Assembly: GCA_947177495.1 (NCBI GenBank)
Contig: CAMWUS010000055.1
Location: 1 to 8,066, forward strand
Length of the DNA stretch: 8,066 nucleotides
Reading direction: 5' to 3'
From: an uncultured Clostridia bacterium
GTDB taxonomy: Bacteria; Bacillota; Clostridia; Christensenellales; Borkfalkiaceae
The position numbers and the translations under genes are program-made. This document shows, piece after piece, positions 1-6,923 of this stretch (positions are counted from its first letter, which is position 1; each line of letters opens with the position of its first letter). The notes beneath the pieces are model-generated. The model saw only the letters and a list, made by a program, of their open reading frames with translations, did no database searches and was not told the origin of the DNA.

Positions 1-1100
1 TCCTTATCCTCTGCGGGAGCTTCTTCCGCAGGTTCTGCGGGAGTTTCCGCTACGGGTTCCGCAGGAGTTTGAGCGGCAACCTCTTCCGCGGCTGCATTGT
101 CCGCAACCGCAACCTCGGCTGTTTGCTGTTCCGCTTGAATCTCCGCTTCGAGCTCCGCCTCGTCGAGCAATTCGCGCACGATATTGATACGCATGAGCCC
201 AGACGCATACATATCGTCGCGCCCGATGGGCTGCAAATTGTATTCGCCCTTCTGCGGCTCGTCGTTCATGACGATGGTGTTCTTATCCGCAACCTGCAAA
301 AGCAGATACTTTGCGTATTCCAAACGCCGCGCGGAAGAAATCTTATACAGCATGGGCGTTTTCTCGAAACGCTTCTTCTTCGACTTATCCAACCCGCGGT
401 ACTTTGTTTCCACGTAATCGGACGGGTTGAGCGCAAACGCAACGCAAAGCGTTTTGCCTCTGAATAAGATGAGCCCGAGCGTCTTCTTTCCTTTATAAAT
501 ACGCTGTTGCTTATAGCTGTTCTTAATTCTGACGCCCTTGTACAGCCCGACTTCGTCGGCGAATTCCACATAACGCGCCTGAACTTCGGGGTCGGCATTG
601 CGCAAACGCGCTTCGAAGCTGTAAGAGTAGCGAACCACGAATTTCTTATCCTCGTGTTCTTTTGCCGTCAAACCGAAACGGTTGCGCATTTCCGCCGACA
701 TGGCGGTAACGGGCAACACCTCCGTCGTAAGCTCCTCGTCGCCGTCCTCGCTGTCGTCGTTCGCGGTCGTTCCCGCGTTCTCCGCAGACGGCTTTTCCGC
801 TTCCTCTTCTTCGTCCTCGTCTTCTTCCTCGGCGAAATCTTCCATCTCCTCTTGGCTCTCCTGCCCTTCGGAAGAGGTGGGAAGTTTGCCCATTCTCAAC
901 TCGACGAGACGCTGCAACAGCTCTTCGCGGCGTTGCTGTAACTGACGGGTGCAAAGCTTTCTCTCGCCCGCTTTATGGAAATAGTACCAAAGGAATACGT
1001 TCCCCGCAATCAGTAAAACGATAACGACTGCAATGATAATCAGCCATGCGGTTTGTGCCGTAGAGAAAAGCGCAGCCTTTAATAAGTTTAATGCACTCAT
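1..1100 (-). CDS. Single-pass membrane protein with acidic linker, basic globular domain of unknown function and PAEP-rich tail (partial, 3' end off window)
   Basis: This reading frame stays open from an ATG at 1100-1098 to the left edge, giving 366 complete codons without a stop. The start has a strong Shine-Dalgarno (GAAGGAGGGGAG, about 1105-1116). Its ATG overlaps the TGA of the upstream gene as ATGA, which implies translational coupling. A hydrophobic segment at residues about 18-41 is followed by basic residues (HKAGERK), so by the positive-inside rule the C-terminal part should face the cytoplasm. Residues 75-125 are strongly acidic and low-complexity. A basic, globular-looking domain spans about 140-280; its conserved-looking stretches include YKGVRIKNSY, RGKTLCVAFALNPSDY and RRLEYAKYLL. 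From memory, similar RGKTL...ALNP...ETKY domains recur in clostridial hypothetical proteins, but I know no function for them. The tail from residue 345 repeats a TPAEP-type octad. I am sure it is a real gene, not what it does. Confidence 0.88.
   Translation of the reverse strand, partial: MSALNLLKAALFSTAQTAWLIIIAVVIVLLIAGNVFLWYYFHKAGERKLCTRQLQQRREELLQRLVELRMGKLPTSSEGQESQEEMEDFAEEEDEDEEEEAEKPSAENAGTTANDDSEDGDEELTTEVLPVTAMSAEMRNRFGLTAKEHEDKKFVVRYSYSFEARLRNADPEVQARYVEFADEVGLYKGVRIKNSYKQQRIYKGKKTLGLILFRGKTLCVAFALNPSDYVETKYRGLDKSKKKRFEKTPMLYKISSARRLEYAKYLLLQVADKNTIVMNDEPQKGEYNLQPIGRDDMYASGLMRINIVRELLDEAELEAEIQAEQQTAEVAVADNAAAEEVAAQTPAEPVAETPAEPAEEAPAEDK
3..68 (-). repeat. Short tandem repeat encoding the Pro-Ala-Glu tail
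   Basis: The last visible codons (residues 345-366) encode successive octads of the form (T/A)PAEPxxE: TPAEPVAE, TPAEPAEE, then APAEDK at the window edge. The DNA repeats imperfectly, mixing gcgggagtt and gcaggagtt units, so synonymous drift has begun. Such extended, acidic Pro-Ala tails usually act as flexible spacers. The full length of the array lies outside the window. Confidence 0.7.
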
Positions 1101-3970
1101 GCCTGCTCCCCTCCTTCGCTCTCTTCGTTGGTTTCAACCGCTGTTTCTTCTTCCGACGCTTCCGCGCGCTTTTGCTTGCGCTTAAACATAAGGTACTGCA
1201 CAACGCCCGCTCCGACGCCGAGCACCGCAAGCACTATCAGCACGCTGAGGAGCGCCACAAACGCCGTATTTACACCGCCGATTTCCCAATCGATGTGAAT
1301 GCTCTCCACGGTGCCGTCCGCCCAAACGTAGTTCGCGCTGTCCTTCAAAGAAATTTCAGCCGTGAAAGATCCGCTATAACCTGCCGCATTGCCCGTAATG
1401 GTCATCGTGTTTGCGTCGAAGCCGTTGGGCTTATAAGTAATTACTTTGCCAATCGTCGGGAAAGAAGTCTCGCCCGCGGTGGGTTTTTCAAGCGGCTTGG
1501 GCGCAACCGTCCACGCCTGCTCGAATGCGCGCGCCTTGTCGCCGTCCGCCCAAACGTAGTTGGAATCGACGAGCTCGATCACAATCGTATAAGTTCCCGC
1601 GTCGCGCACGGTAAGCGCAATGTCGTTCCCCTCCGCCGTGAAGTTACCATTGTAAGTGAACGTCATCAGCGTTTGGTCGAACCCGCTCACGCCCGCGTGC
1701 AAATCTTTGCCCGTGTAAACGTTGTTTGCCGTGGAAACGTCGAGCCGCGGCTTTTCGATCCCCCTGCACGCAATGGTAAACGCAGTTGTGGACACACTTG
1801 CAAACGCATCTACGTTGGTGGTGGCTTTCGTCGTCGCACGAACAAAATACTTGCCCGCCGCCGTAGGTACGACCGCCGTCCAGTTCTCGTTATCCGAGCT
1901 GTACTCGAAAATAGGCACGATGTCAACGCCGTCGGAAATGTCCTTCGTGCACGATAAAGTCACGCTGGGCACCCTCTCAATGTCGCCGTACGTCCAACCC
2001 TCTATCACGATATCGCCGATGATTTTGTTCTTCGCCTTTGCTACGACGAACGGAACTTTGTGCTCTGCCGTTTTTCCGACCGACCACTGCACGTTGTCGC
2101 TGTCCTTTAAGGTATACGTTACGTAATAGGTGCCTGCTATCTTCGCTTCGTCGATTTTTACGTCGTAGTATTCTTCAAACCCGCTTTTAAGCAAAGTCGG
2201 CTCAATCGTGTTGCCGTTGTTGTATTCCAACTTTCCGTCGCTGTCGTCTACGCGCAGCTTTTCCACGTCGAGCATGAGCTTGCTTATGCTGAACCGACGC
2301 GGTGCCGCAGATTTGGAAGACAAGACGTAATTGTTACCGATTTTCCCTTCCGGCGTAAACGTAAGCGCCACGGAATAGTTGCCCGCCTTCTCGGGAACCT
2401 CGCCTGCCTCAAAGCTCTGATTGCCCACAACGTCGGTGAAGCGGAAGCCGAGCCCCGCGCGTACCGGTTGTTCGAATTCGCCGCCCGTAATATCCTGTAA
2501 AGCTCCGCCGACGAGCGCCTGAACGCTCAAAATTCTGGGCTCGATAACGTTGTGGTAGCTTCCGCCGCCCTCCGTCCAATCAACAATAAGGCTTGCGGGA
2601 ACGATCTCGTAAGTACCGTCTATGTAAGTCACGCTGTAATTTGCGTTTGCGTTTTCCGCGTTCACGATTCGGATGGGGTAAGAACCCACGTCGCTTGTAG
2701 AAGTTGCGGAGCAATGGAAGCTGCTCGGCGTAACGTTTAAAAGCTTTTTCAGCTCTTCGTCCTGCTTGTTTCTGTCTGCTTCGGGAATCTTTTTATTGGC
2801 AGCGCTGTCCGCCCAACGAATGGTAATCCCGCTGTTATACTGCGGAACGGAGCCGAACGTGCCCGAAGCGTTCCCGATGCGCACGGATACGGGAAGCTTG
2901 GTTACGAATACCAAACTGCTGTCCGCCGCCGTGAAGTAGTAGTTCGACGCGTCACCCTTTTTGGAGAACCCTCTGAGCGTATCTGCCGTTTTTGCATTAT
3001 AGGCGTTTATCGTCGTTGTACGCGTTGAAATTTCGGGAGTGTATGTACCAACCGTGCCGTCGCCGTACATGATTGCTTGTGCCAAAACCGCATAGTCAAT
3101 TTCTACGCAGCTATCCGCAGTTTCGTCATATGCAAAGCCCGAAAACTTGCATACGATGTCGCGTGCCGTAGCTTTTTGCCCGTAGGCAACGTTCACCGTA
3201 ATGGAAACCTTTAATTCTTTCTTTTCGATTACGACGACTGCAAACGCTTCCGCTTCTTGATAGTTGCTCGTTCCCGCAACTTTCACTTTCACGTAATAGG
3301 CGCCTGCATTGACGGGAACAGCATCTTCCAATTCCTCCCCGATGGGGCTGTTCGGATTGCCGCTGTACGTATAGAATGTGGTAGTGATATTTTGGTCTTC
3401 CGCATAATACTTTAAGGTGGGCTCAATCTTTATCTCATCGCCGTATGCGAAGCAATACTCTTCTTCGAGAGTAACCGATTGGTCGGACGCTTGGGTAATA
3501 GAGAACGAGACTGTTGCGCTGTTCTCGCCCGACTCGAAAACGTAGCCATCGCTAAGCTTGAACTCCACGATATAGTTATGCCTTTCCGTCGCCTCGTACA
3601 TAACGGTATTCGTATCTTCGAATACGGTTTCCGTTACGGGGATCTGATCGGCATTGGTTTTCATATACTCTTTTACATAGCCCGTAATGACGAACACGTG
3701 TGACTTTCCGTCGTAAGTGAAGCTATTCCCCGTTACCAACTTGGGCGCTTCCACCTCGACAAGATCGTGCGTCTCCACGTCGCCTTCGGCGCGCGTAGTT
3801 TGCTCCAACTCTGCTTCGGTTGAAGCGGGTACCGTAGCTTGCGTTTCGCTCTCCGCAAACGCAGCGTGTGTTTTGGGAAGCAATACGCCGCATACGCCCG
3901 CACCGATTGTAAGCGCGAACGCCGCAACGGCGATTTTTCCCCGCAACGCGAACCCTTTCAAAAATTTCAT
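1097..3970 (-). CDS. Secreted multi-domain surface protein with tandem Ig-like/MBG-type modules and C-terminal membrane anchor
   Basis: This 957-residue protein begins with a signal peptide: a basic n-region (MKFLKGFALRGK), a hydrophobic core at 13-31, and a likely cleavage site after Ala39 (THAAFA/ES). A Thr/Glu-rich stretch at 41-75 follows. About nine extracellular modules of 70-110 residues come next, at roughly 76-160, 163-248, 250-358, 359-458, 459-564, 565-644, 645-734, 737-823 and 824-897. They show MBG/YDG-type signatures: FTYDGKSHVF near 84, a recurring AGxYxV strand (222, 612, 705, 791), and the motif NYVWADG at 804 and 880. A transmembrane segment (about 902-928) is followed by KRKQKR and an acidic cytoplasmic tail. 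There is no LPxTG sortase signal, so anchoring is by the membrane helix. MBG-type modules are typical of large Firmicutes adhesin-like proteins, but no ligand can be inferred. The start is supported by GGAGG at 3977-3981. The gene is co-expressed with the overlapping downstream membrane-protein gene. Confidence 0.92.
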   Translation of the reverse strand: MKFLKGFALRGKIAVAAFALTIGAGVCGVLLPKTHAAFAESETQATVPASTEAELEQTTRAEGDVETHDLVEVEAPKLVTGNSFTYDGKSHVFVITGYVKEYMKTNADQIPVTETVFEDTNTVMYEATERHNYIVEFKLSDGYVFESGENSATVSFSITQASDQSVTLEEEYCFAYGDEIKIEPTLKYYAEDQNITTTFYTYSGNPNSPIGEELEDAVPVNAGAYYVKVKVAGTSNYQEAEAFAVVVIEKKELKVSITVNVAYGQKATARDIVCKFSGFAYDETADSCVEIDYAVLAQAIMYGDGTVGTYTPEISTRTTTINAYNAKTADTLRGFSKKGDASNYYFTAADSSLVFVTKLPVSVRIGNASGTFGSVPQYNSGITIRWADSAANKKIPEADRNKQDEELKKLLNVTPSSFHCSATSTSDVGSYPIRIVNAENANANYSVTYIDGTYEIVPASLIVDWTEGGGSYHNVIEPRILSVQALVGGALQDITGGEFEQPVRAGLGFRFTDVVGNQSFEAGEVPEKAGNYSVALTFTPEGKIGNNYVLSSKSAAPRRFSISKLMLDVEKLRVDDSDGKLEYNNGNTIEPTLLKSGFEEYYDVKIDEAKIAGTYYVTYTLKDSDNVQWSVGKTAEHKVPFVVAKAKNKIIGDIVIEGWTYGDIERVPSVTLSCTKDISDGVDIVPIFEYSSDNENWTAVVPTAAGKYFVRATTKATTNVDAFASVSTTAFTIACRGIEKPRLDVSTANNVYTGKDLHAGVSGFDQTLMTFTYNGNFTAEGNDIALTVRDAGTYTIVIELVDSNYVWADGDKARAFEQAWTVAPKPLEKPTAGETSFPTIGKVITYKPNGFDANTMTITGNAAGYSGSFTAEISLKDSANYVWADGTVESIHIDWEIGGVNTAFVALLSVLIVLAVLGVGAGVVQYLMFKRKQKRAEASEEETAVETNEESEGGEQA
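1313..1561 (-). repeat. 21-nt exact direct repeat marking duplicated C-terminal modules
   Basis: The sequence gccgtccgcccaaacgtagtt occurs exactly at 1313-1333 and at 1541-1561, 228 nt (76 codons) apart. On the coding strand it encodes the NYVWADG signature of the last two extracellular modules of the 957-residue surface protein. The modules also share a KP...GFDxxxMT...F...A pattern upstream of it, so this is a module duplication with the strongest conservation at the end of each unit. Confidence 0.85.
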
Positions 3971-3975
3971 ATCTC

Positions 3976-3981
3976 GCCTCC
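3976..3981 (-). promoter_or_regulatory. Ribosome binding site of the surface-protein gene
   Basis: GGAGGC on the coding strand lies about 6 nt before the ATG at 3970. No other start with comparable spacing exists, and the frame that follows gives a clean signal peptide, so this fixes the start. Confidence 0.8.
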
Positions 3982-3996
3982 AAGATACCGTTATAT

Positions 3997-4025
3997 ATAA
4001 TGTATTAAAATTTTAACCGTTTGAA
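3997..4025 (-). promoter_or_regulatory. Possible second, weaker promoter close to the surface-protein gene
   Basis: TTCAAA (4020-4025) and CATTAT (3997-4002) are spaced by 17 nt, each matching four of six consensus positions, inside an AT-rich stretch. If used, it would start transcription near 3990 and give a short leader that bypasses the structured region upstream. The match is modest, and AT-rich DNA produces such boxes by chance. Confidence 0.3.
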
Positions 4026-4055
4026 ATCCGCTTCTACCGCAAAGCCGCAAACATG

Positions 4056-4088
4056 AAAAATCCCGCCCGACGTGTTTGGACGATCGGG
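4056..4088 (-). terminator. Terminator-like hairpin inside the leader (candidate attenuator)
   Basis: On the transcript strand CCCGA-(T)-CGT pairs with ACG-TCGGG around a CCAAAC loop, giving 8 base pairs with one bulged T (4066-4088). CGGG-A and then five T residues (4056-4060) follow. The adjacent CGGG (4062-4065) can replace TCGGG as the 3' arm, which would bring the stem next to the T-tract. The stem is short for a strong terminator, so regulated termination is a hypothesis. It lies about 125 nt after the predicted transcription start and about 85 nt before the start codon. Confidence 0.4.
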
Positions 4089-4220
4089 TCGCTTTCCGTT
4101 TGGATTGAAAGCCGTCTCCAAACCGTTTGCCTTACGGAATTTCTATTTGCCGCGGTAACCGCTTCTCACGGCAACCGCCGTTTTTCGACAAAATACGACG
4201 ATAATAATCTTATTTTTGTA

Positions 4221-4250
4221 ATTATACCCTTACCGCGCCGATTTTGTCAA
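4221..4250 (-). promoter_or_regulatory. Consensus sigma-A promoter of the surface-protein operon
   Basis: A perfect -35 box TTGACA (4245-4250) and a perfect -10 box TATAAT (4221-4226) are separated by 18 nt. The DNA upstream of the -35 box (about 4251-4310) is very AT-rich and could act as an UP element. Transcription should start near 4214. It sits in the gap after clpC and points at the surface-protein gene, making that gene and its overlapping partner an independent operon. No CtsR or CIRCE-like operator is visible next to it, so heat-shock control is not indicated. Confidence 0.88.
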
Positions 4251-4305
4251 GATATTTTCATATTAGGTTTTCGATTATTTCGATAATTCCAAATAATTTT
4301 TTGTT

Positions 4306-4324
4306 AAAATAGGAAAATCTTTCC
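4306..4324 (-). terminator. Weak candidate terminator downstream of clpC
   Basis: On the transcript strand GGAAA-GAT-TTTCC (4312-4324) is followed by TATTTT (4306-4311), about 55 nt past the clpC stop. The stem has only five mostly A-T pairs, so it may be inefficient. No stronger GC-rich hairpin with a T-tract is visible between 4379 and 4260. Confidence 0.3.
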
Positions 4325-4379
4325 AATCGCGCGCCGTAGGGACAACCGCCGCAAGAGTGTTGTATTTGCGTTTGAACGG

Positions 4380-6902
4380 TTATTCTGCGTTCACCGTAAA
4401 GATGCCGCTCTGCACGTCGAGCACCGCCGTACTGCCGTTCCGTACCTCGCCCGTGAGCACCGCTTCGGACAGCAGGTCTTCCACCTCGCGCTGCACCGTG
4501 CGCTTTAACGGACGCGCGCCGTATTCCTCGCTGTACCCAAGCTCAACAAGCTTGTTTTTCGCTTGCTGCGTAACGTTGAGCACAATGCCCCGTTCCCGCA
4601 TGCGCTTCACGAGCCCGCCTAAAATTTTGTCGCAAATCTTCGCGGCGTTCTCCTTCGATAGCTTGTGGAACACGACCGTTTCGTCCAAACGGTTTAAGAA
4701 CTCGGGCTTGAAGCGCGCTTTGAGCGCGGTTTGAATGCGCTCCCGCATATCGGCATACGCGCTCTCCTCGTCGGACGAACGGAAGCCGAGGGTAGCCACT
4801 TCCTTTACCTCGTGCGCGCCCACGTTGGACGTTAAAATGATAATGGTATTTTTGAACGACACCACCCGACCGCGGTTGTCGGTCAAGCGCCCGTCGTCGA
4901 GAATTTGCAAAAGAATGTTAAATACGTCGGGGTGCGCTTTTTCGATTTCGTCGAACAGCACCACGGAATAGGGCTTTCTGCGCACGCGCTCGGTGAGCTG
5001 TCCCGCCTCCTCGAATCCCACGTATCCGGGAGCGGTCCCTATCATTTTATTCACCGATTCCTTGTTCATATACTCCGACATGTCGAGCCGAATGAGCAGA
5101 TCCTCGTCGCCGAACATGCTCACGGCAAGCGCCTTGCTCAAATCGGTTTTTCCCACGCCGGTAGGACCTACGAAGATAAACGAACCGACGGGGCGGTTGG
5201 GATCTTTCAGCCCCGCGCGGGCGCGGCGAATGGCGCGGGCAACGGCGGATACCGCCTCGTCCTGCCCCACGATGCGCTCGTGAAGTTCCTCTTCCAAATT
5301 AAGAAGCCTGTCGCTCTCCTCTTCGGTGAGCCGCGATACGGGAATGCCCGTCCGCGCGCCCACGATTTCCGCGACCTCGTCCGCGCCGATGGAAAGATGG
5401 GTGAAGCTGCGCTTTTCGTCCCATGCCGCCTGCAACTTTTGAAGTTCCGCCGAGAGCTTGCCGATCTTTACCGAAAGCTCGTCGGCACGCGCGGAGTCAT
5501 CCCACTTGAGCGCGTTGGTGTATTCCGTTTTCAGCCGTTTGATTTTATCCGCCGTTTCTCTCAGTTCGGCGGGACCGTTGAAGGAATTCAGCCGCATGCG
5601 CGAAGCCGCCTCGTCCAACAAATCGATTGCCTTATCGGGCAGGAAACGGTCGGTTATGTAACGGTCGGAAAGGCGCGCCGCCGCCTCGATTGCCTCGTCG
5701 GTAATAATAATATTGTGGTGCGCCTCGTACTTTCCCTTAATGCCCTGCAAAATGGTAACCGTGTCCTCTACGCTCGGCTCTTCCACCAAGACGGGCGTAA
5801 AGCGCCGTTCCAACGCGGAATCCTGTTCGATATACTTGCGGTACTCTTCGAGCGTGGTTGCGCCGATCGTCTGCAATTCCCCGCGCGCAAGCATGGGCTT
5901 TAAAATGTTTGCGGCGTCCATTTTATTATCCGTCCCGCTCCCCGCGCCTACGATGAGGTGAATTTCGTCGATAAACATAATAATATCGCGGTTGGAAGCA
6001 AGCTCTTCCATAATCTTCGTCAGCCGTTGTTCGAAGTCGCCGCGATAACGCGTGCCCGCAACGAGCGTAGACATATTCAGCGAAAACACCGTCTTGCCGC
6101 GTAAGACGTCGGGCACCTCGTCCGCGATGATGGCAAGCGCAAGCCCCTCCACCACCGCGCTTTTCCCAACGCCCGGTTCGCCGATGAGCACGGGATTGTT
6201 TTTGGTACGGCGGGAGAGAATTTGCACAAGCTTTTCCGTCTCCTTTCTCCGCCCGATCACAGGGTCGATTTTTCCCTTTGCGGCGCGGCGCGTCAAGTCT
6301 TCGCCGAATTGCAAAATTTCGGGAGAAAGCGGACTTTTGTATGCTTCGTCCGTGTGCTTAACTTCCGCAGGTTCCGTATAGCGCGGCGCGGTTTGCTCGT
6401 ATAAATTCTTCTCCGTTTTTTGAGAACTGCGCGAAGCGGCTTTTTGTCCGCTTTTCTTCTCCTCGTCCCTCTCGACGGAGCCGGAAAAAATAAACTCGTT
6501 GCACCGCCATTTGAGTTGCGGTACCACCACGCCGAGCGCACCGAGAATGCGCAGTGCCACGCTGTCGTGAATATCCAAAAGCGCGCGCAGAGCGTGCTCG
6601 GTGCCGACGAGGGGCTGACCTGCGTCGAACGCGTAGCCCGCGGCGTCGTCGAAAAGCTTTCTCGTACGGGGCGTAATGCCCTGCCACGAGCCGTCGTGCG
6701 AAATCTTACTGCGGAATATCTCGCGGTACTGTTCGAGCGTGACACCCGCTTCGTTTAAAAGCTTTGCGGCGGAACAGTCGTTCACGCACAAAAAAGCAAG
6801 CAATACGTGCTCGCTTCCGATATACTGCGTTTCATAACGGTTTGCGGAGTCCTCCGCAATCTTCCATACTTGCGCCAAATGGTCGGTAAATTTATTCGAC
6901 AT
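4380..6902 (-). CDS. clpC: ClpC, AAA+ unfoldase subunit of the ClpCP protease
   Basis: ClpC is a hexameric cytosolic ATPase that unfolds substrates and threads them into ClpP. In order, this 840-residue protein shows an N-domain with two Clp repeats (about 1-140), a charged linker (141-190), the D1 AAA+ domain, a short coiled-coil middle domain (about 450-498) and the D2 AAA+ domain. D1 has Walker A GEPGVGKS (241-248), pore loop AGTRYRGDFE (282-291), Walker B with DE at 312-313 and arginine fingers in ERRF (365-368). D2 has Walker A GPTGVGKT (579-586), pore loop GYVG (626-629), Walker B FDE (650-652) and sensor 2 GARPLKR. The short middle domain distinguishes it from ClpB. The LGF loop (705-707) sits where ClpC binds ClpP. 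Glu31 and Glu102, in GSEH and GTEH, match the phosphoarginine-pocket glutamates of Bacillus ClpC. The linker is about 20 residues longer than in B. subtilis. It follows mcsB by 21 nt, with GAGGAGAGAGGG as ribosome binding site. Confidence 0.97.
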   Translation of the reverse strand: MSNKFTDHLAQVWKIAEDSANRYETQYIGSEHVLLAFLCVNDCSAAKLLNEAGVTLEQYREIFRSKISHDGSWQGITPRTRKLFDDAAGYAFDAGQPLVGTEHALRALLDIHDSVALRILGALGVVVPQLKWRCNEFIFSGSVERDEEKKSGQKAASRSSQKTEKNLYEQTAPRYTEPAEVKHTDEAYKSPLSPEILQFGEDLTRRAAKGKIDPVIGRRKETEKLVQILSRRTKNNPVLIGEPGVGKSAVVEGLALAIIADEVPDVLRGKTVFSLNMSTLVAGTRYRGDFEQRLTKIMEELASNRDIIMFIDEIHLIVGAGSGTDNKMDAANILKPMLARGELQTIGATTLEEYRKYIEQDSALERRFTPVLVEEPSVEDTVTILQGIKGKYEAHHNIIITDEAIEAAARLSDRYITDRFLPDKAIDLLDEAASRMRLNSFNGPAELRETADKIKRLKTEYTNALKWDDSARADELSVKIGKLSAELQKLQAAWDEKRSFTHLSIGADEVAEIVGARTGIPVSRLTEEESDRLLNLEEELHERIVGQDEAVSAVARAIRRARAGLKDPNRPVGSFIFVGPTGVGKTDLSKALAVSMFGDEDLLIRLDMSEYMNKESVNKMIGTAPGYVGFEEAGQLTERVRRKPYSVVLFDEIEKAHPDVFNILLQILDDGRLTDNRGRVVSFKNTIIILTSNVGAHEVKEVATLGFRSSDEESAYADMRERIQTALKARFKPEFLNRLDETVVFHKLSKENAAKICDKILGGLVKRMRERGIVLNVTQQAKNKLVELGYSEEYGARPLKRTVQREVEDLLSEAVLTGEVRNGSTAVLDVQSGIFTVNAE

Positions 6903-6923
6903 ACCCTCTCTCCTCGCTGAAAG

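Larger units (their letters stand above)
3971..4214 (-). promoter_or_regulatory. Long structured 5' leader, candidate cis-regulatory RNA of unknown class
   Basis: The leader runs from the predicted transcription start near 4214 to the ATG of the surface-protein gene and contains no convincing ORF. On the transcript strand I see several inverted repeats. Hairpin CGGC-GGTT-GCCG (4169-4180) competes with TTGCCG/CGGCAA (arms 4169-4174 and 4147-4152, enclosing CGG-TTA-CCG at 4153-4161). GTTTGG/CCAAAC (4118-4123 with 4098-4103) interleaves with GCTTTC/GAAAGC (4107-4112 with 4091-4096). A terminator-like hairpin at 4056-4088 follows. The motif CAAACGG occurs three times (near 4017, 4097 and 4123). 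I compared it from memory with TPP, SAM, cobalamin, c-di-GMP, c-di-AMP, glycine, T-box, 6S and SRP RNA consensus strings and found no match. It may be a riboswitch, an attenuator, or simply a structured UTR. Confidence 0.5.

Noticed and set aside
1091..1957. Plus-strand ORF of 288 codons opposite the surface-protein gene
   Set aside because: It is antisense to a gene with a clear signal peptide, modules and anchor. Its own sequence is Arg/Val/His-rich without a family signature or ribosome binding site.
3880..3900. Cysteine at residue 27 of the surface protein as a lipoprotein attachment site
   Set aside because: The residue before the cysteine is Val rather than Gly, Ala or Ser, and the hydrophobic core continues past it. 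A standard signal-peptidase site after AFA fits better.
4035..4055. Tiny leader ORF (MFAALR) right after the terminator-like hairpin
   Set aside because: Six codons with only a weak purine-rich stretch upstream are expected by chance. Nothing links the encoded peptide to a regulatory amino acid.
4151..4174. T-box-like string GGTTACCGCGG in the leader
   Set aside because: It resembles the T-box antiterminator core GGTACCGCGG only partly. The other T-box elements are absent, and the downstream gene is not an amino-acid or tRNA-charging gene.
4053..4286. Plus-strand ORF of 77 codons in the intergenic gap
   Set aside because: It has no Shine-Dalgarno, crosses the perfect minus-strand promoter and inverted repeats, and has no recognisable domain.
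4905..5903. Plus-strand ORF of 332 codons opposite clpC
   Set aside because: It lies entirely antisense to the conserved ClpC AAA+ domains. GC-rich codon bias on the other strand suppresses stop codons and produces such shadows.
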